Assembly (NCBI GenBank): GCA_026702745.1
Contig: JAPPBT010000025.1
Span: forward strand, 1 to 64,000
Reading direction: 5' to 3'
Origin: Gemmatimonadota bacterium
Lineage (GTDB): Bacteria > JAAXHH01
Length of the DNA: 64,000 nucleotides
The position numbers and the translations under genes are program-made. Of this stretch, positions 54,780 through 63,337 are shown in pieces. The notes below the pieces were generated by a model. It was not told where the DNA came from and made no database searches. It saw only the letters and a list, made by a program, of their open reading frames with translations. The first letter of the stretch is position 1. Each line of letters begins with the position of its first letter.

Positions 54780-56453
54780 ATGGATGCTGGCAAGGAAGCC
54801 CTGGAAACGGCCCGGAAAGCATGGGAAGAGCAGAAGCTGAAGCCGGCGCTGGAGCGGCTGCCCGAACGCCGCGACCGTTTCGAGACCGGCTCCGGCATTC
54901 CCGTGAAGCGGTTGTACACGCCCGAGGACACGGCGGACATCGATCCGGATGCCGAAATCGGAATGCCGGGGGAGTATCCCTTTACGCGGGGCATCCGCCC
55001 GACCATGTATCGCGGCCGGCTCTGGACAATGCGGCAGTACGCGGGATTCGGTTCGGCCGAAGAGACCAATGCCCGTTACCGGTATCTCCTGTCCCAGGGA
55101 CAGACCGGGCTTTCAGTGGCCTTCGACCTGCCCACCCAGATCGGCTATGATTCCGATCATCCTCTGGTGGCCGGCGAGGTGGGCCGCACGGGCGTAGCGA
55201 TCTCCACGATCGACGACATGCGGACCCTTTTCGAAGATATCCCGCAGGAATCGGTCAGCACTTCACTCACGATCAACGCCACGGCCACAGTGCTCGTTGC
55301 GCTCTACGCGGCGGTGGCCGAGGAACGCGGCGTACCGCTGGATCGGCTCGCGGGCACGGTCCAGAACGACATCCTGAAGGAATACATCGCGCGGGGCACC
55401 TTCATCTACCCGCCCGGTCCCTCCCTGCGCCTGGCCACCGACCTGATCCGGTTCTGCGCCGGCAGCATGCCGAAATGGAACCCCATCAGCATCAGCGGGT
55501 ACCACATACGGGAAGCGGGCGCCACGGCCGTGCAGGAGGTCGCCTTCACCCTCGCCAACGGGCTGGGGTACGTAAAGGCGGTCATGGATGCCGGGATGGA
55601 CGTCGACGCCTTCGCGCCTCAGCTCTCCTTCTTCTTCAACGCCCACAACCAGTTCTTTGAAGAGGTGGCCAAGTTCCGCGCGGCCCGGCGGCTGTGGGCC
55701 CGGCTCATGCGGGAACGGGTGGGGGCGAAGAACCCCCGATCCTGGCAGCTCAGGTTTCACACCCAGACCGGCGGCTCGACCCTGACCGCGCAGCAGCCGG
55801 AGAACAACGTGGTGCGGGTGGCGCTGCAGGCCCTGGCCGCGGTGTGCGGCGGCACGCAGTCCCTCCATACCAACAGTCTCGACGAAGCCCTCGCCCTGCC
55901 TTCCGAATCAGCGGCGACCCTGGCGCTGAGGACGCAGCAGGTCATCGCCCACGAGACCGGGGTGGCCGACACGGTGGACCCCTTTGCCGGGTCCTATTTC
56001 GTGGAAGCGCTGACCGGCGAGATCGAGGAGGCGGCGAAGGCGCACCTGGCTCGCATCGACGGTTACGGCGGCGCCCTGGGTGCCATCGAGGCGGGTTATC
56101 CCCAGGAGGAGATCAGCCGCAGCGCCTATGCCTACCAGATGGCCGTCGAACGGGAAGAACAGGTCATCGTGGGGGTGAACCGCTTTACCGGCGGCGAGGA
56201 GGAGGGGCCGGCGCCTTTTCCCATCGACCCGGCCATCGAAGCCCGCCAGGTGGAACGGGTGCGCGCTTTCAAGAAGGCCCGGGACGGGCAGGCCGCGGCG
56301 CGGGCGCTCGAGGCGCTCGAATCGACGGCCCGCACGCAGGACAACCTGATGCCGCTGATCATCGATGCTGTGCGAAAGCGGGCCACGCTGGGCGAGATCT
56401 GCGATACGCTCCGCGGCGTCTTCGGAGAATATCAGCGGCCCGAGCGGTTCTGA
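54780..56453 (+). CDS. Methylmalonyl-CoA mutase large subunit, catalytic domain (acyl-CoA mutase)
   Basis: B12-dependent isomerisation of methylmalonyl-CoA and succinyl-CoA. 557 residues, the TIM-barrel half only. Marks: [74 protein letters not shown] and the late [18 protein letters not shown]. The B12-binding domain with DxHxxG is absent, as in the split (mcmA1-type) enzymes, so a small B12 subunit must lie elsewhere. The epimerase gene follows 72 bases later, giving a propionate or branched-chain degradation unit. The stop lies in a 13-base duplicate. Confidence 0.95.
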   Translation: MDAGKEALETARKAWEEQKLKPALERLPERRDRFETGSGIPVKRLYTPEDTADIDPDAEIGMPGEYPFTRGIRPTMYRGRLWTMRQYAGFGSAEETNARYRYLLSQGQTGLSVAFDLPTQIGYDSDHPLVAGEVGRTGVAISTIDDMRTLFEDIPQESVSTSLTINATATVLVALYAAVAEERGVPLDRLAGTVQNDILKEYIARGTFIYPPGPSLRLATDLIRFCAGSMPKWNPISISGYHIREAGATAVQEVAFTLANGLGYVKAVMDAGMDVDAFAPQLSFFFNAHNQFFEEVAKFRAARRLWARLMRERVGAKNPRSWQLRFHTQTGGSTLTAQQPENNVVRVALQALAAVCGGTQSLHTNSLDEALALPSESAATLALRTQQVIAHETGVADTVDPFAGSYFVEALTGEIEEAAKAHLARIDGYGGALGAIEAGYPQEEISRSAYAYQMAVEREEQVIVGVNRFTGGEEEGPAPFPIDPAIEARQVERVRAFKKARDGQAAARALEALESTARTQDNLMPLIIDAVRKRATLGEICDTLRGVFGEYQRPERF

Positions 56454-56476
56454 GCCGCGTCCGGAGCGGTTCTGAG
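56442..56476. repeat. 13-base duplicate spanning the mutase stop codon
   Basis: GAGCGGTTCTGAG at 56442-56454 and 56464-56476, offset 22. Copy 1 holds the last codons and TGA of the mutase; copy 2 repeats them downstream. Confidence 0.9.
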
Positions 56477-56525
56477 GTGCCCACACCGACGCACTGCCGG
56501 CCGCATGATGGAGAGGTCGAATACT

Positions 56526-57017
56526 ATGTCGAGAAAGCCATCGAAGAAGATCTCCGGTACAGACCTGCCGGCCGCGACGACTCAGAAGGCCCAGTCGTCC
56601 CCGCCCGCCCGTGTCGCCCATATCGGGATCGCAGTGCGCGACCTGGACGAGGCGCTGCGCCTGTACCACGAGACTCTCGGGCTGCCGCTGCACGGCCGGG
56701 AGTCCGTGGAGAGCGACGGCGTCAACGTGGCCTTCCTTCCTGCCGGAGACACCGAACTGGAGCTTCTGGAGGCGACGGGCCCGGAGAGTCCGGTTGCCCG
56801 TTTCATCGAGAAGCGCGGAGAGGGCATCCACCATATCGCCCTGGAAGTCGACGACGTGACGGAATCGTTGAAGATCCTGAGTGACCAAGGATACCGGCTG
56901 ATCGATGAGGAACCGCGCATCGGGGCGGGAGGCGTCCGGGTCGCCTTCGTGCATCCCCGGAGTACAAGCGGCGTACTGATCGAACTGTGCGAAAAGGGCG
57001 GGGACGGCCGGTCGTGA
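56526..57017 (+). CDS. mce: Methylmalonyl-CoA epimerase
   Basis: A VOC-fold epimerase that interconverts the 2R and 2S forms for the mutase. 163 residues from ATG 56526 with GAGAGG upstream; an ATG at 56505 adds seven residues. Metal ligands lie in RVAHIGIAVRDLDEAL (His), GIHHIALEVDDV (His) and GVLIELCEK (Glu). GETIGLPL-type text is replaced by ETLGLPLHG, and IEKRGEGIHH is diagnostic. The N-terminal 30 residues are polar and extra. Partner of the mutase gene. Confidence 0.93.
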   Translation: MSRKPSKKISGTDLPAATTQKAQSSPPARVAHIGIAVRDLDEALRLYHETLGLPLHGRESVESDGVNVAFLPAGDTELELLEATGPESPVARFIEKRGEGIHHIALEVDDVTESLKILSDQGYRLIDEEPRIGAGGVRVAFVHPRSTSGVLIELCEKGGDGRS

Positions 57018-57033
57018 CCGCCGTAACTTTTAC

Positions 57034-57063
57034 TTGACAACGTGGGACAGCCTTTCTTATTTA
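57034..57063 (+). promoter_or_regulatory. Promoter candidate for the 57250/PstS-like/TPR block
   Basis: Perfect TTGACA (57034-57039), 18-base spacer, TATTTA (57058-57063). Leader of about 180 bases to the 57250 start. Confidence 0.55.
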
Positions 57064-57249
57064 GTTAGAATTGAAACTACAGTAAACCAGGGCTCATGGA
57101 TTCCTGCGATCGTCCGCTTGACCGCTATGGATCGAAGCGGAATCCGCGGAAGGCTGGACAAGGTGGCATTCTGCCACTGAACCAGCCGGTGAAGTTATGT
57201 ACAACAATGTCCGTTAGCGCCCGCTCGGTGGATTCCGTTTCACCCGCGT

Positions 57250-57513
57250 ATGATCCGTATTACGTCATTTCGGCAGGCACTCGGCTACGTAGTCGCGCTG
57301 GCGATGTGCGTATCCGGTGTACTGGTCCTGACCGGCTACATTTTGCGGGTGTTCATACAGACGGAACAATTGAGACTGGTTTTCGGCAGCGTGCTCATTC
57401 TCTATGGGGTCTTCCGGTTCGTGTCCGCCTATTACACGGATAAACGGAACGAGGAGACCCGCTCCATCCTTGAGGACGATTCATGGCGAGGTTCGGGGTC
57501 CCCTTCCGATTAG
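57250..57513 (+). CDS. Small two-helix membrane protein upstream of the PstS-like gene
   Basis: 87 residues with two hydrophobic helices: ALGYVVALAMCVSGVLVLTGYIL and LRLVFGSVLILYGVFRFVSAYY, then a charged tail ending RGSGSPSD. Its stop is 31 bases inside the next gene, a long overlap that implies coupled translation. No clear ribosome site before the ATG. Similar small proteins precede PstS-like genes in related genomes, in my recollection; treat that as weak support. Function unknown. Confidence 0.65.
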   Translation: MIRITSFRQALGYVVALAMCVSGVLVLTGYILRVFIQTEQLRLVFGSVLILYGVFRFVSAYYTDKRNEETRSILEDDSWRGSGSPSD

Positions 57514-58403
57514 CGTTTTCCGGTGCGGCCCTGTTATTTTTCATGACGGGTTGCGGCCAACCCGACGAAACGGCCACCCGGGGTTACCTCAAGGTGTCCA
57601 GCGCCGAGGTCGCGTTCCCGTACATCGAGAGTTCGGCGGTCAAGTACGAGCAGGTCTACAACGAAGCCTTCATCGACGTTGGCAAGACGACCTCCCGTGA
57701 AGCGCTGGTCGACCTTTCCGAGGGACGAAGCCGCCTGGCGGTGTTATCCCGCGAACCCAATGAATCCGAGGTCGAAGCGCTTTCGGCCGGCGAAGCGGAC
57801 TTCATTACCCGGACCGTCGCCCACGACGCGCTGGCGGTGATTGTCCACGGAGACAATCCGGTCGAAGACCTGACTGTGGGGCAGTTACGGGACATCTACA
57901 CCGGGAAGATTACCAACTGGCGTGAGCTGGGCGGCAAGGACATGGCGATCCGCCCCCTGGTCCGCGACCGGAATTCCGGCACGTACGAGGTTTTCGAGGA
58001 CGTCGTGCTCGAAGGCGCGGAATACGGCGCCAACGTGTATCCCTGCAGCACGATGGCCGCCCTGGCCAGCATCGCGGGCGCCTATCCGGGCACGATCGGG
58101 ATAACCGGACTGCTGATCACGAACTCGTCCCGTTCCGGGGCCACGATGGCTTATTACAAGACGATCCGGATCGCCGAGGATGAAAGCGGTCCTTATCTGC
58201 TGCCCACGCAGCATAAACTGCTTCAGGAGTTGTATCCGCTCCGGCGGCCCCTCGTGTTGTGCTACTTCAAGCGGTCGTCGCTGGAAGTCAACCTGGTATC
58301 GGGATACGTAACCTTTCTGACGGCGGTCAAGGGACAGCAGATCGCCATTGACGAAGGCGTCGTTCCGGCGACCATGCCGGTCCGGACGGTCAAACTGCAA
58401 TAA
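57483..58403 (+). CDS. PstS-like phosphate-binding lipoprotein
   Basis: 306 residues. Lipoprotein signal with the lipobox MTGC (C21). The mature part has the PstS/SBP domain: GRSRLAVLSREPNESEV, HDALAVIVHGDNPVEDLTVGQLRDIYTGKITNWRELGG (strongly PstS-like), VRDRNSGTYEVFEDVVL and SGYVTFLTAVKGQQI. The stand-alone location without pstCAB suggests it senses or scavenges phosphate rather than feeding a transporter here. It lies upstream of the TPR and ExbBD/TonB genes and may act with outer-membrane uptake. Confidence 0.9.
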   Translation: MARFGVPFRLAFSGAALLFFMTGCGQPDETATRGYLKVSSAEVAFPYIESSAVKYEQVYNEAFIDVGKTTSREALVDLSEGRSRLAVLSREPNESEVEALSAGEADFITRTVAHDALAVIVHGDNPVEDLTVGQLRDIYTGKITNWRELGGKDMAIRPLVRDRNSGTYEVFEDVVLEGAEYGANVYPCSTMAALASIAGAYPGTIGITGLLITNSSRSGATMAYYKTIRIAEDESGPYLLPTQHKLLQELYPLRRPLVLCYFKRSSLEVNLVSGYVTFLTAVKGQQIAIDEGVVPATMPVRTVKLQ

Positions 58404-58436
58404 CAAGGCTCGCAAGAGCATCGGGAGGTATCCAAC

Positions 58437-60434
58437 ATGTGGATCGCAGGTGAGAACCGCAGGATAGGCAAAAGCGCCCTGTTCGTACTCGGCGCGCTGC
58501 TGCTGGTCAGCCTGGCCGGCGCGCCGGCCGTGGCGAACGCCCAGAGCGTGGACGCCGCCCGGGCGGCCTACGACAGCGGGGACTACGACCGGACCGTTTC
58601 CATACTCCGGGACGTGCTCAGCAACGGTAAGAAGAACACGGACGCCCACTACCTGCTCGGCCTGGCGCTCAAGCGGCAGGGCCACCTCGACGAGGCGTAC
58701 TCCGAATTCCTGATCTCAGTCGACCAGCAGAAGAAGAACCACGACGCCCGCTTCGAACTGAGCCTGCAGGAGATCCGCACGGGCCGGTTCGAGGACGCGC
58801 AGAAGACGATCGAGGAAGGCCTGAAGCGCACCAAGGATAAGGACGCGCGGTTCTTCTACGCACAGGGACAGCTTGCCATCGCGCAGGAGGATCTGCGAAG
58901 CGCCGAGGTGCAATTCACCCGGGCGCGCAGTATCGATGCGCAGAACCCGCTGTACGTACGGGGACTGGGCGACGTCTACGAAGCGCGGAATGTCTGGGGA
59001 CTGGCGATTTCCAACTACCGGCAGGCCCTCGCCATGGAGCCCGATTCCCCGGACGCGGCCATGATCCACTACCGGATCGGCCAGTTGCATTTCAAGGCGC
59101 GGCAATGGAACGAGTCCTACGCCGCGTACCAGATGGCGACGGAACTCGATCCCACGTTGGAGGACGCCTGGTACCAACAGGGCTACATCCAGTACGTGGC
59201 CGAACGGTATCCCCTCGTCGTCGAGCCGATCGAGCAATTCGTGGCGCTGGACCAGACCAACGCCGAAGCCTATTTCATGCTGGCCGAGTCCTTCAACAAG
59301 ACGCAGCGGATCAAGATGGCCGTGCCCCATTACATGAAGACCATCGAGCTGGACCCGGGCCGGGTCGAAGCCTATCTGCCGATGGGGGACGGACTGGTCG
59401 CCGAGGGCCGTTACATGGAGGCGGTTAACGCCTACAAGGAAGCCGTGATGCAGAACGCGGACAACGCGGAGCTGCATTTCAGCCTGGGCTGGGTACAGAC
59501 GCAGCCGGAGGTGGGGCAGTACGACGACGGCATCGTCAACCTGAAGAAGTCCATTGAACTGGACGGCTCGTCGGAGAAGCCCTACATCCAGCTCGCGCTG
59601 GTCTATTTCGACCAGGAAAAGTACGGGGAGGCCATTCCGCTTCTCGAAGAGGCCATCAAGGTCAATCCCAACGACCAGAACCCCTACGCGTACTACGGAC
59701 GGGCGTACATCGAGCAGGGACAGTACGCGCAGGCCGTGACGGCCGTCAAGACCGTGCTGGAACCGGCGATTCAGGCAGTGGAGGACGAACGGACGAAACT
59801 CACGCTGAGCAACGTGTACTACAACCTCGGCAGGGAGATCTACGGCGCCTCCCGCGAGGTTGAGCGCGACCAGCGGCCGGCGATGTACGACGCTTCGCTG
59901 GATATGTACCGGGCCAAGGTCGCCCACGACAGCACGGACTATTTCGCCTATCTGAACATGGGCATCACGGGCCTGGTGGCCCAGAACGGCGCGGTTGCAC
60001 GGGACGCCCTCATCAAGGCCCGGGACCTGCGGACCGCAGAGGCCGAGGAGGACCCGACGACCATTCTGCAGCCGCTGAAATACCTGGGAACGGCCTATCT
60101 CATCCTGGAGGATTACCGCAACGCGCGCACGACCTTCCAGCGCGTGCTTGAAATCGATCCCACGGATCACGAGGCCTACTACCGGTTGGGGTTCGACCGG
60201 GTGCTGAACGAGGACTGGGGCGGCGCGATCGGCCAGCTTCGGAAGGCCATAGAGTTGAAGCCGGACGAGGCGTCCTACCATCTCCTGCTCGCCCAGGCCT
60301 ACACGAACTCGCAGCAACTCGCGCCGGCGATCCGCCACTACCGGGAAACCCTTAAGCTCGATCCGAACAATGGAAGGGCGCGCGAGCAGCTGAACACCGT
60401 GCAGGCGATCTACGAGCAGTTGCAGGGAGACTGA
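58437..60434 (+). CDS. Secreted TPR-repeat protein
   Basis: 665 residues. A signal peptide near residues 10-36 (cleavage after ANA) leads to a periplasmic chain of tetratricopeptide repeats covering almost all of the protein (for example AYDSGDYDRTVSILRDVLSNG, AHYLLGLALKRQGHLDEAYSEF, AYFMLAESFNKTQRIKMAVPHYMKTIELDPGRVEAYLPMGDGLV). TPRs are protein-binding scaffolds. GGAGG precedes the ATG. Position between a PstS-like lipoprotein and ExbBD/TonB suggests a role in outer-membrane energisation or assembly. Confidence 0.9.
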   Translation: MWIAGENRRIGKSALFVLGALLLVSLAGAPAVANAQSVDAARAAYDSGDYDRTVSILRDVLSNGKKNTDAHYLLGLALKRQGHLDEAYSEFLISVDQQKKNHDARFELSLQEIRTGRFEDAQKTIEEGLKRTKDKDARFFYAQGQLAIAQEDLRSAEVQFTRARSIDAQNPLYVRGLGDVYEARNVWGLAISNYRQALAMEPDSPDAAMIHYRIGQLHFKARQWNESYAAYQMATELDPTLEDAWYQQGYIQYVAERYPLVVEPIEQFVALDQTNAEAYFMLAESFNKTQRIKMAVPHYMKTIELDPGRVEAYLPMGDGLVAEGRYMEAVNAYKEAVMQNADNAELHFSLGWVQTQPEVGQYDDGIVNLKKSIELDGSSEKPYIQLALVYFDQEKYGEAIPLLEEAIKVNPNDQNPYAYYGRAYIEQGQYAQAVTAVKTVLEPAIQAVEDERTKLTLSNVYYNLGREIYGASREVERDQRPAMYDASLDMYRAKVAHDSTDYFAYLNMGITGLVAQNGAVARDALIKARDLRTAEAEEDPTTILQPLKYLGTAYLILEDYRNARTTFQRVLEIDPTDHEAYYRLGFDRVLNEDWGGAIGQLRKAIELKPDEASYHLLLAQAYTNSQQLAPAIRHYRETLKLDPNNGRAREQLNTVQAIYEQLQGD

Positions 60435-60444
60435 GGGGCCGATT

Positions 60445-60470
60445 GCCAGGCCGTCCATTTACCTGGCATT
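60445..60470 (+). terminator. Weak terminator-like hairpin after the TPR gene
   Basis: TGCCAGG (60445-60451) pairs with CCTGGCA (60463-60469), followed by TTCCATT rather than a clean T run. It may attenuate rather than stop transcription before exbB. Confidence 0.4.
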
Positions 60471-60607
60471 CCATTATAGACGAATCTAGACGGAGTATCT
60501 GGACAACGACATTTTAAAACCAGCCTGTTTCAGGCGACACTCAGGACACGGATGGAAAGGTGGTGGTGAAGGAAGGCGTTTGTCCCGCCTACTAAAAGAG
60601 GACGCGT

Positions 60608-60636
60608 TTCGACACGATAGTTTCTTGGTTTATACG
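60608..60636 (+). promoter_or_regulatory. Low-confidence promoter upstream of exbB
   Basis: TTCGAC (60608-60613), 17-base spacer, TATACG (60631-60636). The 285-base gap suggests exbB-tonB has its own promoter; this is the best match seen. Confidence 0.3.
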
Positions 60637-60719
60637 GCAGGGATTATATCACACCAGAGATGATTGTTTCGCTGCTACGTTCACGATCGCAACTGTACAA
60701 AGTCTAAGGAGAATCTGAT

Positions 60720-61436
60720 ATGCGGCCAGGCGCCTTTATCATGATCATCATCGTCCTTTGCTTTATTGTTTCATGGATTATCTTCGAGTTCTTTCTGCCA
60801 CAGTTCGTAAAGGACGGCGGATATGTTGTCATCGGCCTCATGGTGCTCACCATGCTGGACATCACCTTCATCATCGAGCGTTCGCTGACGCTGAAGAAAG
60901 CCCGCGGCAAGCGGCCGCAGGTGGCTTTTCTCAAGGACGCCATGGCCGCGATCCGCAACAACGACATCAAGCGTGCGGTCAACCTGTGCAATTCGCAGCA
61001 GGGCACCATGGCCAACGTGCTGCGCGCCGGTCTCGAGCGTTTCGATTCCATCTCCGAGGAGAACCTGACGAGCGACCGGCAGGTGCAGGAGATCAAGCGG
61101 GCCTTCGACGAGGCCAACGCCCTCGAGACCCCGCTGCTCGAACGCAACCTGATCGCGCTGCAGACCATCGCGACCATCGCCACCCTGGTGGGGCTGCTCG
61201 GGACGACGATCGGTATGATCCGGGCCTTCGCCGCCATGGCCAACGAAGGCGCGCCGGACGCCATTCAGCTCGCGCTGGGTATCTCCGAGGCGCTGATCAA
61301 TACGGCAGGCGGCCTGGCCGCGGCCATCATGGGTATCGTAGCGTACAACTACTTCGTCAACAAGGTGGACATGTTCACCTACGCCGTGGACGAAGTGGCT
61401 CAGGAAGTCCTGGCAATTCTTACCGGCCGGGCCTAA
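60720..61436 (+). CDS. exbB: ExbB/TolQ/MotA-type proton-channel subunit
   Basis: 238 residues, three membrane helices: MIIIVLCFIVSWIIFEFFL, YVVIGLMVLTMLDITFII, and the long C-terminal pair TIATIATLVGLLGTTIGMIRAFAAMA and LINTAGGLAAAIMGIVAYNYFV. The conserved ExbB core LLGTTIGMIRAF plus the polar pore residues (T and E/D in helix 3) are present. It powers TonB with the proton gradient. AAGGAG precedes the ATG. First gene of exbB-exbD-exbD-tonB. Confidence 0.94.
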   Translation: MRPGAFIMIIIVLCFIVSWIIFEFFLPQFVKDGGYVVIGLMVLTMLDITFIIERSLTLKKARGKRPQVAFLKDAMAAIRNNDIKRAVNLCNSQQGTMANVLRAGLERFDSISEENLTSDRQVQEIKRAFDEANALETPLLERNLIALQTIATIATLVGLLGTTIGMIRAFAAMANEGAPDAIQLALGISEALINTAGGLAAAIMGIVAYNYFVNKVDMFTYAVDEVAQEVLAILTGRA

Positions 61437-61470
61437 TCGGACGGCTTTAAGGCGTTAAGGAGTCTTTGAT

Positions 61471-61956
61471 ATGGCGCACGGAAAACACAAGCCGGTCTTT
61501 ATCGACATGACGCCGATGGTGGATATCGCCTTCCTGCTGCTCATCTTCTTCATGGCCACGACGCAGTTCAAGGCCCCCGAATCGATTCACATCCTGCTTC
61601 CGGAGTCCCATTCGGCCATCAAGTTGCCCGAATCGGACGTGGTGATCCTGACCGTCGGACCGAAGCCGGGAAACGAGTTGTTCTGGCGGCTGGAACCCCA
61701 GCCCGAAGTTGGGATCGAGATGTCGGAAATGGAGAATGCGCTGGTGGAGGCGCGCATCAGGAACCCCCGTCTGCGTATCGCCATCAAGGCGCACAAGGAC
61801 GCCGAGTTCGGCGTCATCAGCGACATGATGGAGATCCTCCAGAAAACGAACAACACCCGGTTCAACCTGGTCACGAACTTCGAGGACGATACGGAAACCT
61901 CGGGCGACGAGCCGACCAGCTTGAGGCCGGTCAACCAAGACCTGGTAAGGAGGTGA
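61471..61956 (+). CDS. exbD: ExbD-type proton-channel subunit 1
   Basis: 161 residues. A single N-terminal membrane helix with the pore Asp in FIDMTPMVDIAFLLLIFFMATTQF, then a periplasmic domain (SHSAIKLPESDVVILTVG). It partners the ExbB gene. A second exbD follows seven bases later. Two different ExbDs beside one ExbB may form mixed channels. Confidence 0.92.
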   Translation: MAHGKHKPVFIDMTPMVDIAFLLLIFFMATTQFKAPESIHILLPESHSAIKLPESDVVILTVGPKPGNELFWRLEPQPEVGIEMSEMENALVEARIRNPRLRIAIKAHKDAEFGVISDMMEILQKTNNTRFNLVTNFEDDTETSGDEPTSLRPVNQDLVRR

Positions 61957-61962
61957 TGGCAC

Positions 61963-62481
61963 ATGGCAGCCGTCCAGGGCACTCAGAAAGCCAGCGACAG
62001 GAATAAGGAAGGCGCTAAGAAGAAAAAGCCTCGCAACCAGGTTTTCATCGACATGACGCCCATGGTGGACATCGCATTCCTCCTGCTCATCTTCTTCATG
62101 GTCACCACGGTTTTCAGGGCGCCGCAGACCATGGAGCTCAACATTCCGCCCGACAAGGACGACAAGGTCGAGATCGCGGAATCGAACGTGCTGCTGATTT
62201 ACATGCTGGACGACGATCGCATGTTCTGGCAGATCGGCCGGGACATGACGCCGGAGGAGTTGACGCTGGATGACGTCCAGGAATTCATCAAGGAGAAGGA
62301 AGTGGAGAACGCCGATCTGCACGACGGCGAATCCAAGCTGGTGACCCTGGTGATGATCCAGCGCACGAGTCCCTACGAACAGATGGTCAACGTCATGGAC
62401 GAACTTCAGTTGGGCGCCATCGACCGGTTCAGCATCACGGTCCTGGAGCAGGATAAGTTCGAGGAGGTGTTTGGCTCATGA
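61963..62481 (+). CDS. exbD: ExbD-type proton-channel subunit 2
   Basis: 172 residues. Same helix motif FIDMTPMVDIAFLLLIFFMVTT after a longer basic N terminus (RNKEGAKKKKPRNQ). The periplasmic domain is divergent from ExbD1 (QTMELNIPPDKDDKVEIAESNVLLIYM). The stop overlaps the TonB ATG as ATGA. Probably a heteromeric ExbD pair. Confidence 0.91.
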   Translation: MAAVQGTQKASDRNKEGAKKKKPRNQVFIDMTPMVDIAFLLLIFFMVTTVFRAPQTMELNIPPDKDDKVEIAESNVLLIYMLDDDRMFWQIGRDMTPEELTLDDVQEFIKEKEVENADLHDGESKLVTLVMIQRTSPYEQMVNVMDELQLGAIDRFSITVLEQDKFEEVFGS

Positions 62482-63218
62482 TGGGTTCGCTGCTCAGCAT
62501 CGAACATTTTCCCCTGAAGAAAGAATCCCCCATGAAGTTCTTCTACCAGCGGAACGCGAAGCGGGGCATTGTGGCGGCCGTGATCATCCACGCGCTGGCC
62601 CTGGGGACCTACTGGGGCGTCTGGTGGTACCAGGAGCAGAGCCGGGTCTACGCGACGCGGATCCTGGATTACGCCGACCTGGGGCCGCCCCCGGCGCTGA
62701 CCGACGCGCCGGAAATGCTGGAAGTACCGGTGGAAGCGCCTTCCAGGCCGGTGATCGGTATACCCGAGCCCGTGGATGACGCCGAGGTGTCCGCCGAGAT
62801 GACGATCGCCACCCAGACCGAGATGAGCCAGCAGATCGCCCCGGTGATCCAGGACATCGAGGAGGAGAACATCATCATCGAGGCGCCGGAGGAGGAGAAC
62901 ATCGTCATCGAGGATGAGGCTCTGCCTCCGCCCGATGCGTTTACGCCCCACGAGACGCCTCCGGCACCGGTATACCAGGTTCAGCCCGAGTATCCTGAAC
63001 TGGCCCGCAAGGCGGGGATCGAGGGAAGAGTCTATATCAAGATCCTGGTCGACAAGGAAGGCAAGGTCCGTGACGCATTGTTGGTGCGGGGCATCGGCGC
63101 GGGTCTAGATGAATCGGCACTCGAGGCCGTGCGGCAGTGGGTGTATACCCCGGCCATTCAGAACAACCGGCCGGTGGCCGTATGGGTAGCGCAGCCGGTC
63201 GATTTCAAGCTCCGCTGA
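62478..63218 (+). CDS. tonB: TonB family energy transducer
   Basis: 246 residues. One membrane helix (IVAAVIIHALALGTYWGVWWY), a Glu/Ile-rich periplasmic spacer (EEENIIIEAPEEENIVIE), and a C-terminal TonB domain PVYQVQPEYPELARKAGIEGRVYIKILVDKEGKVRDALLVRGIGAGLDESALEAVRQWVYTPA. The Pro-rich spacer of classical TonB is replaced by acidic repeats. GAGGAGG precedes the ATG. A downstream ATG at 62532 is possible. Transmits proton-motive force to outer-membrane receptors. Confidence 0.92.
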   Translation: MMGSLLSIEHFPLKKESPMKFFYQRNAKRGIVAAVIIHALALGTYWGVWWYQEQSRVYATRILDYADLGPPPALTDAPEMLEVPVEAPSRPVIGIPEPVDDAEVSAEMTIATQTEMSQQIAPVIQDIEEENIIIEAPEEENIVIEDEALPPPDAFTPHETPPAPVYQVQPEYPELARKAGIEGRVYIKILVDKEGKVRDALLVRGIGAGLDESALEAVRQWVYTPAIQNNRPVAVWVAQPVDFKLR

Positions 63219-63258
63219 TCTCGCGATGCCGCGGTACAGAACTGTTGAACGTTAGCTG

Positions 63259-63287
63259 CAGAGGGCGGGTTTCTGACCCGCCCTCTG
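63259..63287 (+). terminator. Strong hairpin after tonB (terminator-like)
   Basis: Perfect 12-base stem CAGAGGGCGGGT (63259-63270) with ACCCGCCCTCTG (63276-63287) and a 5-base loop. It is followed by TGTGTGTG, not a clean T run, so termination may be rho-assisted. Confidence 0.6.
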
Positions 63288-63337
63288 TGTGTGTAGTCAT
63301 CAGGGCAGACAGGTTTCAAGGGAGAAGGTAAAGGGAC

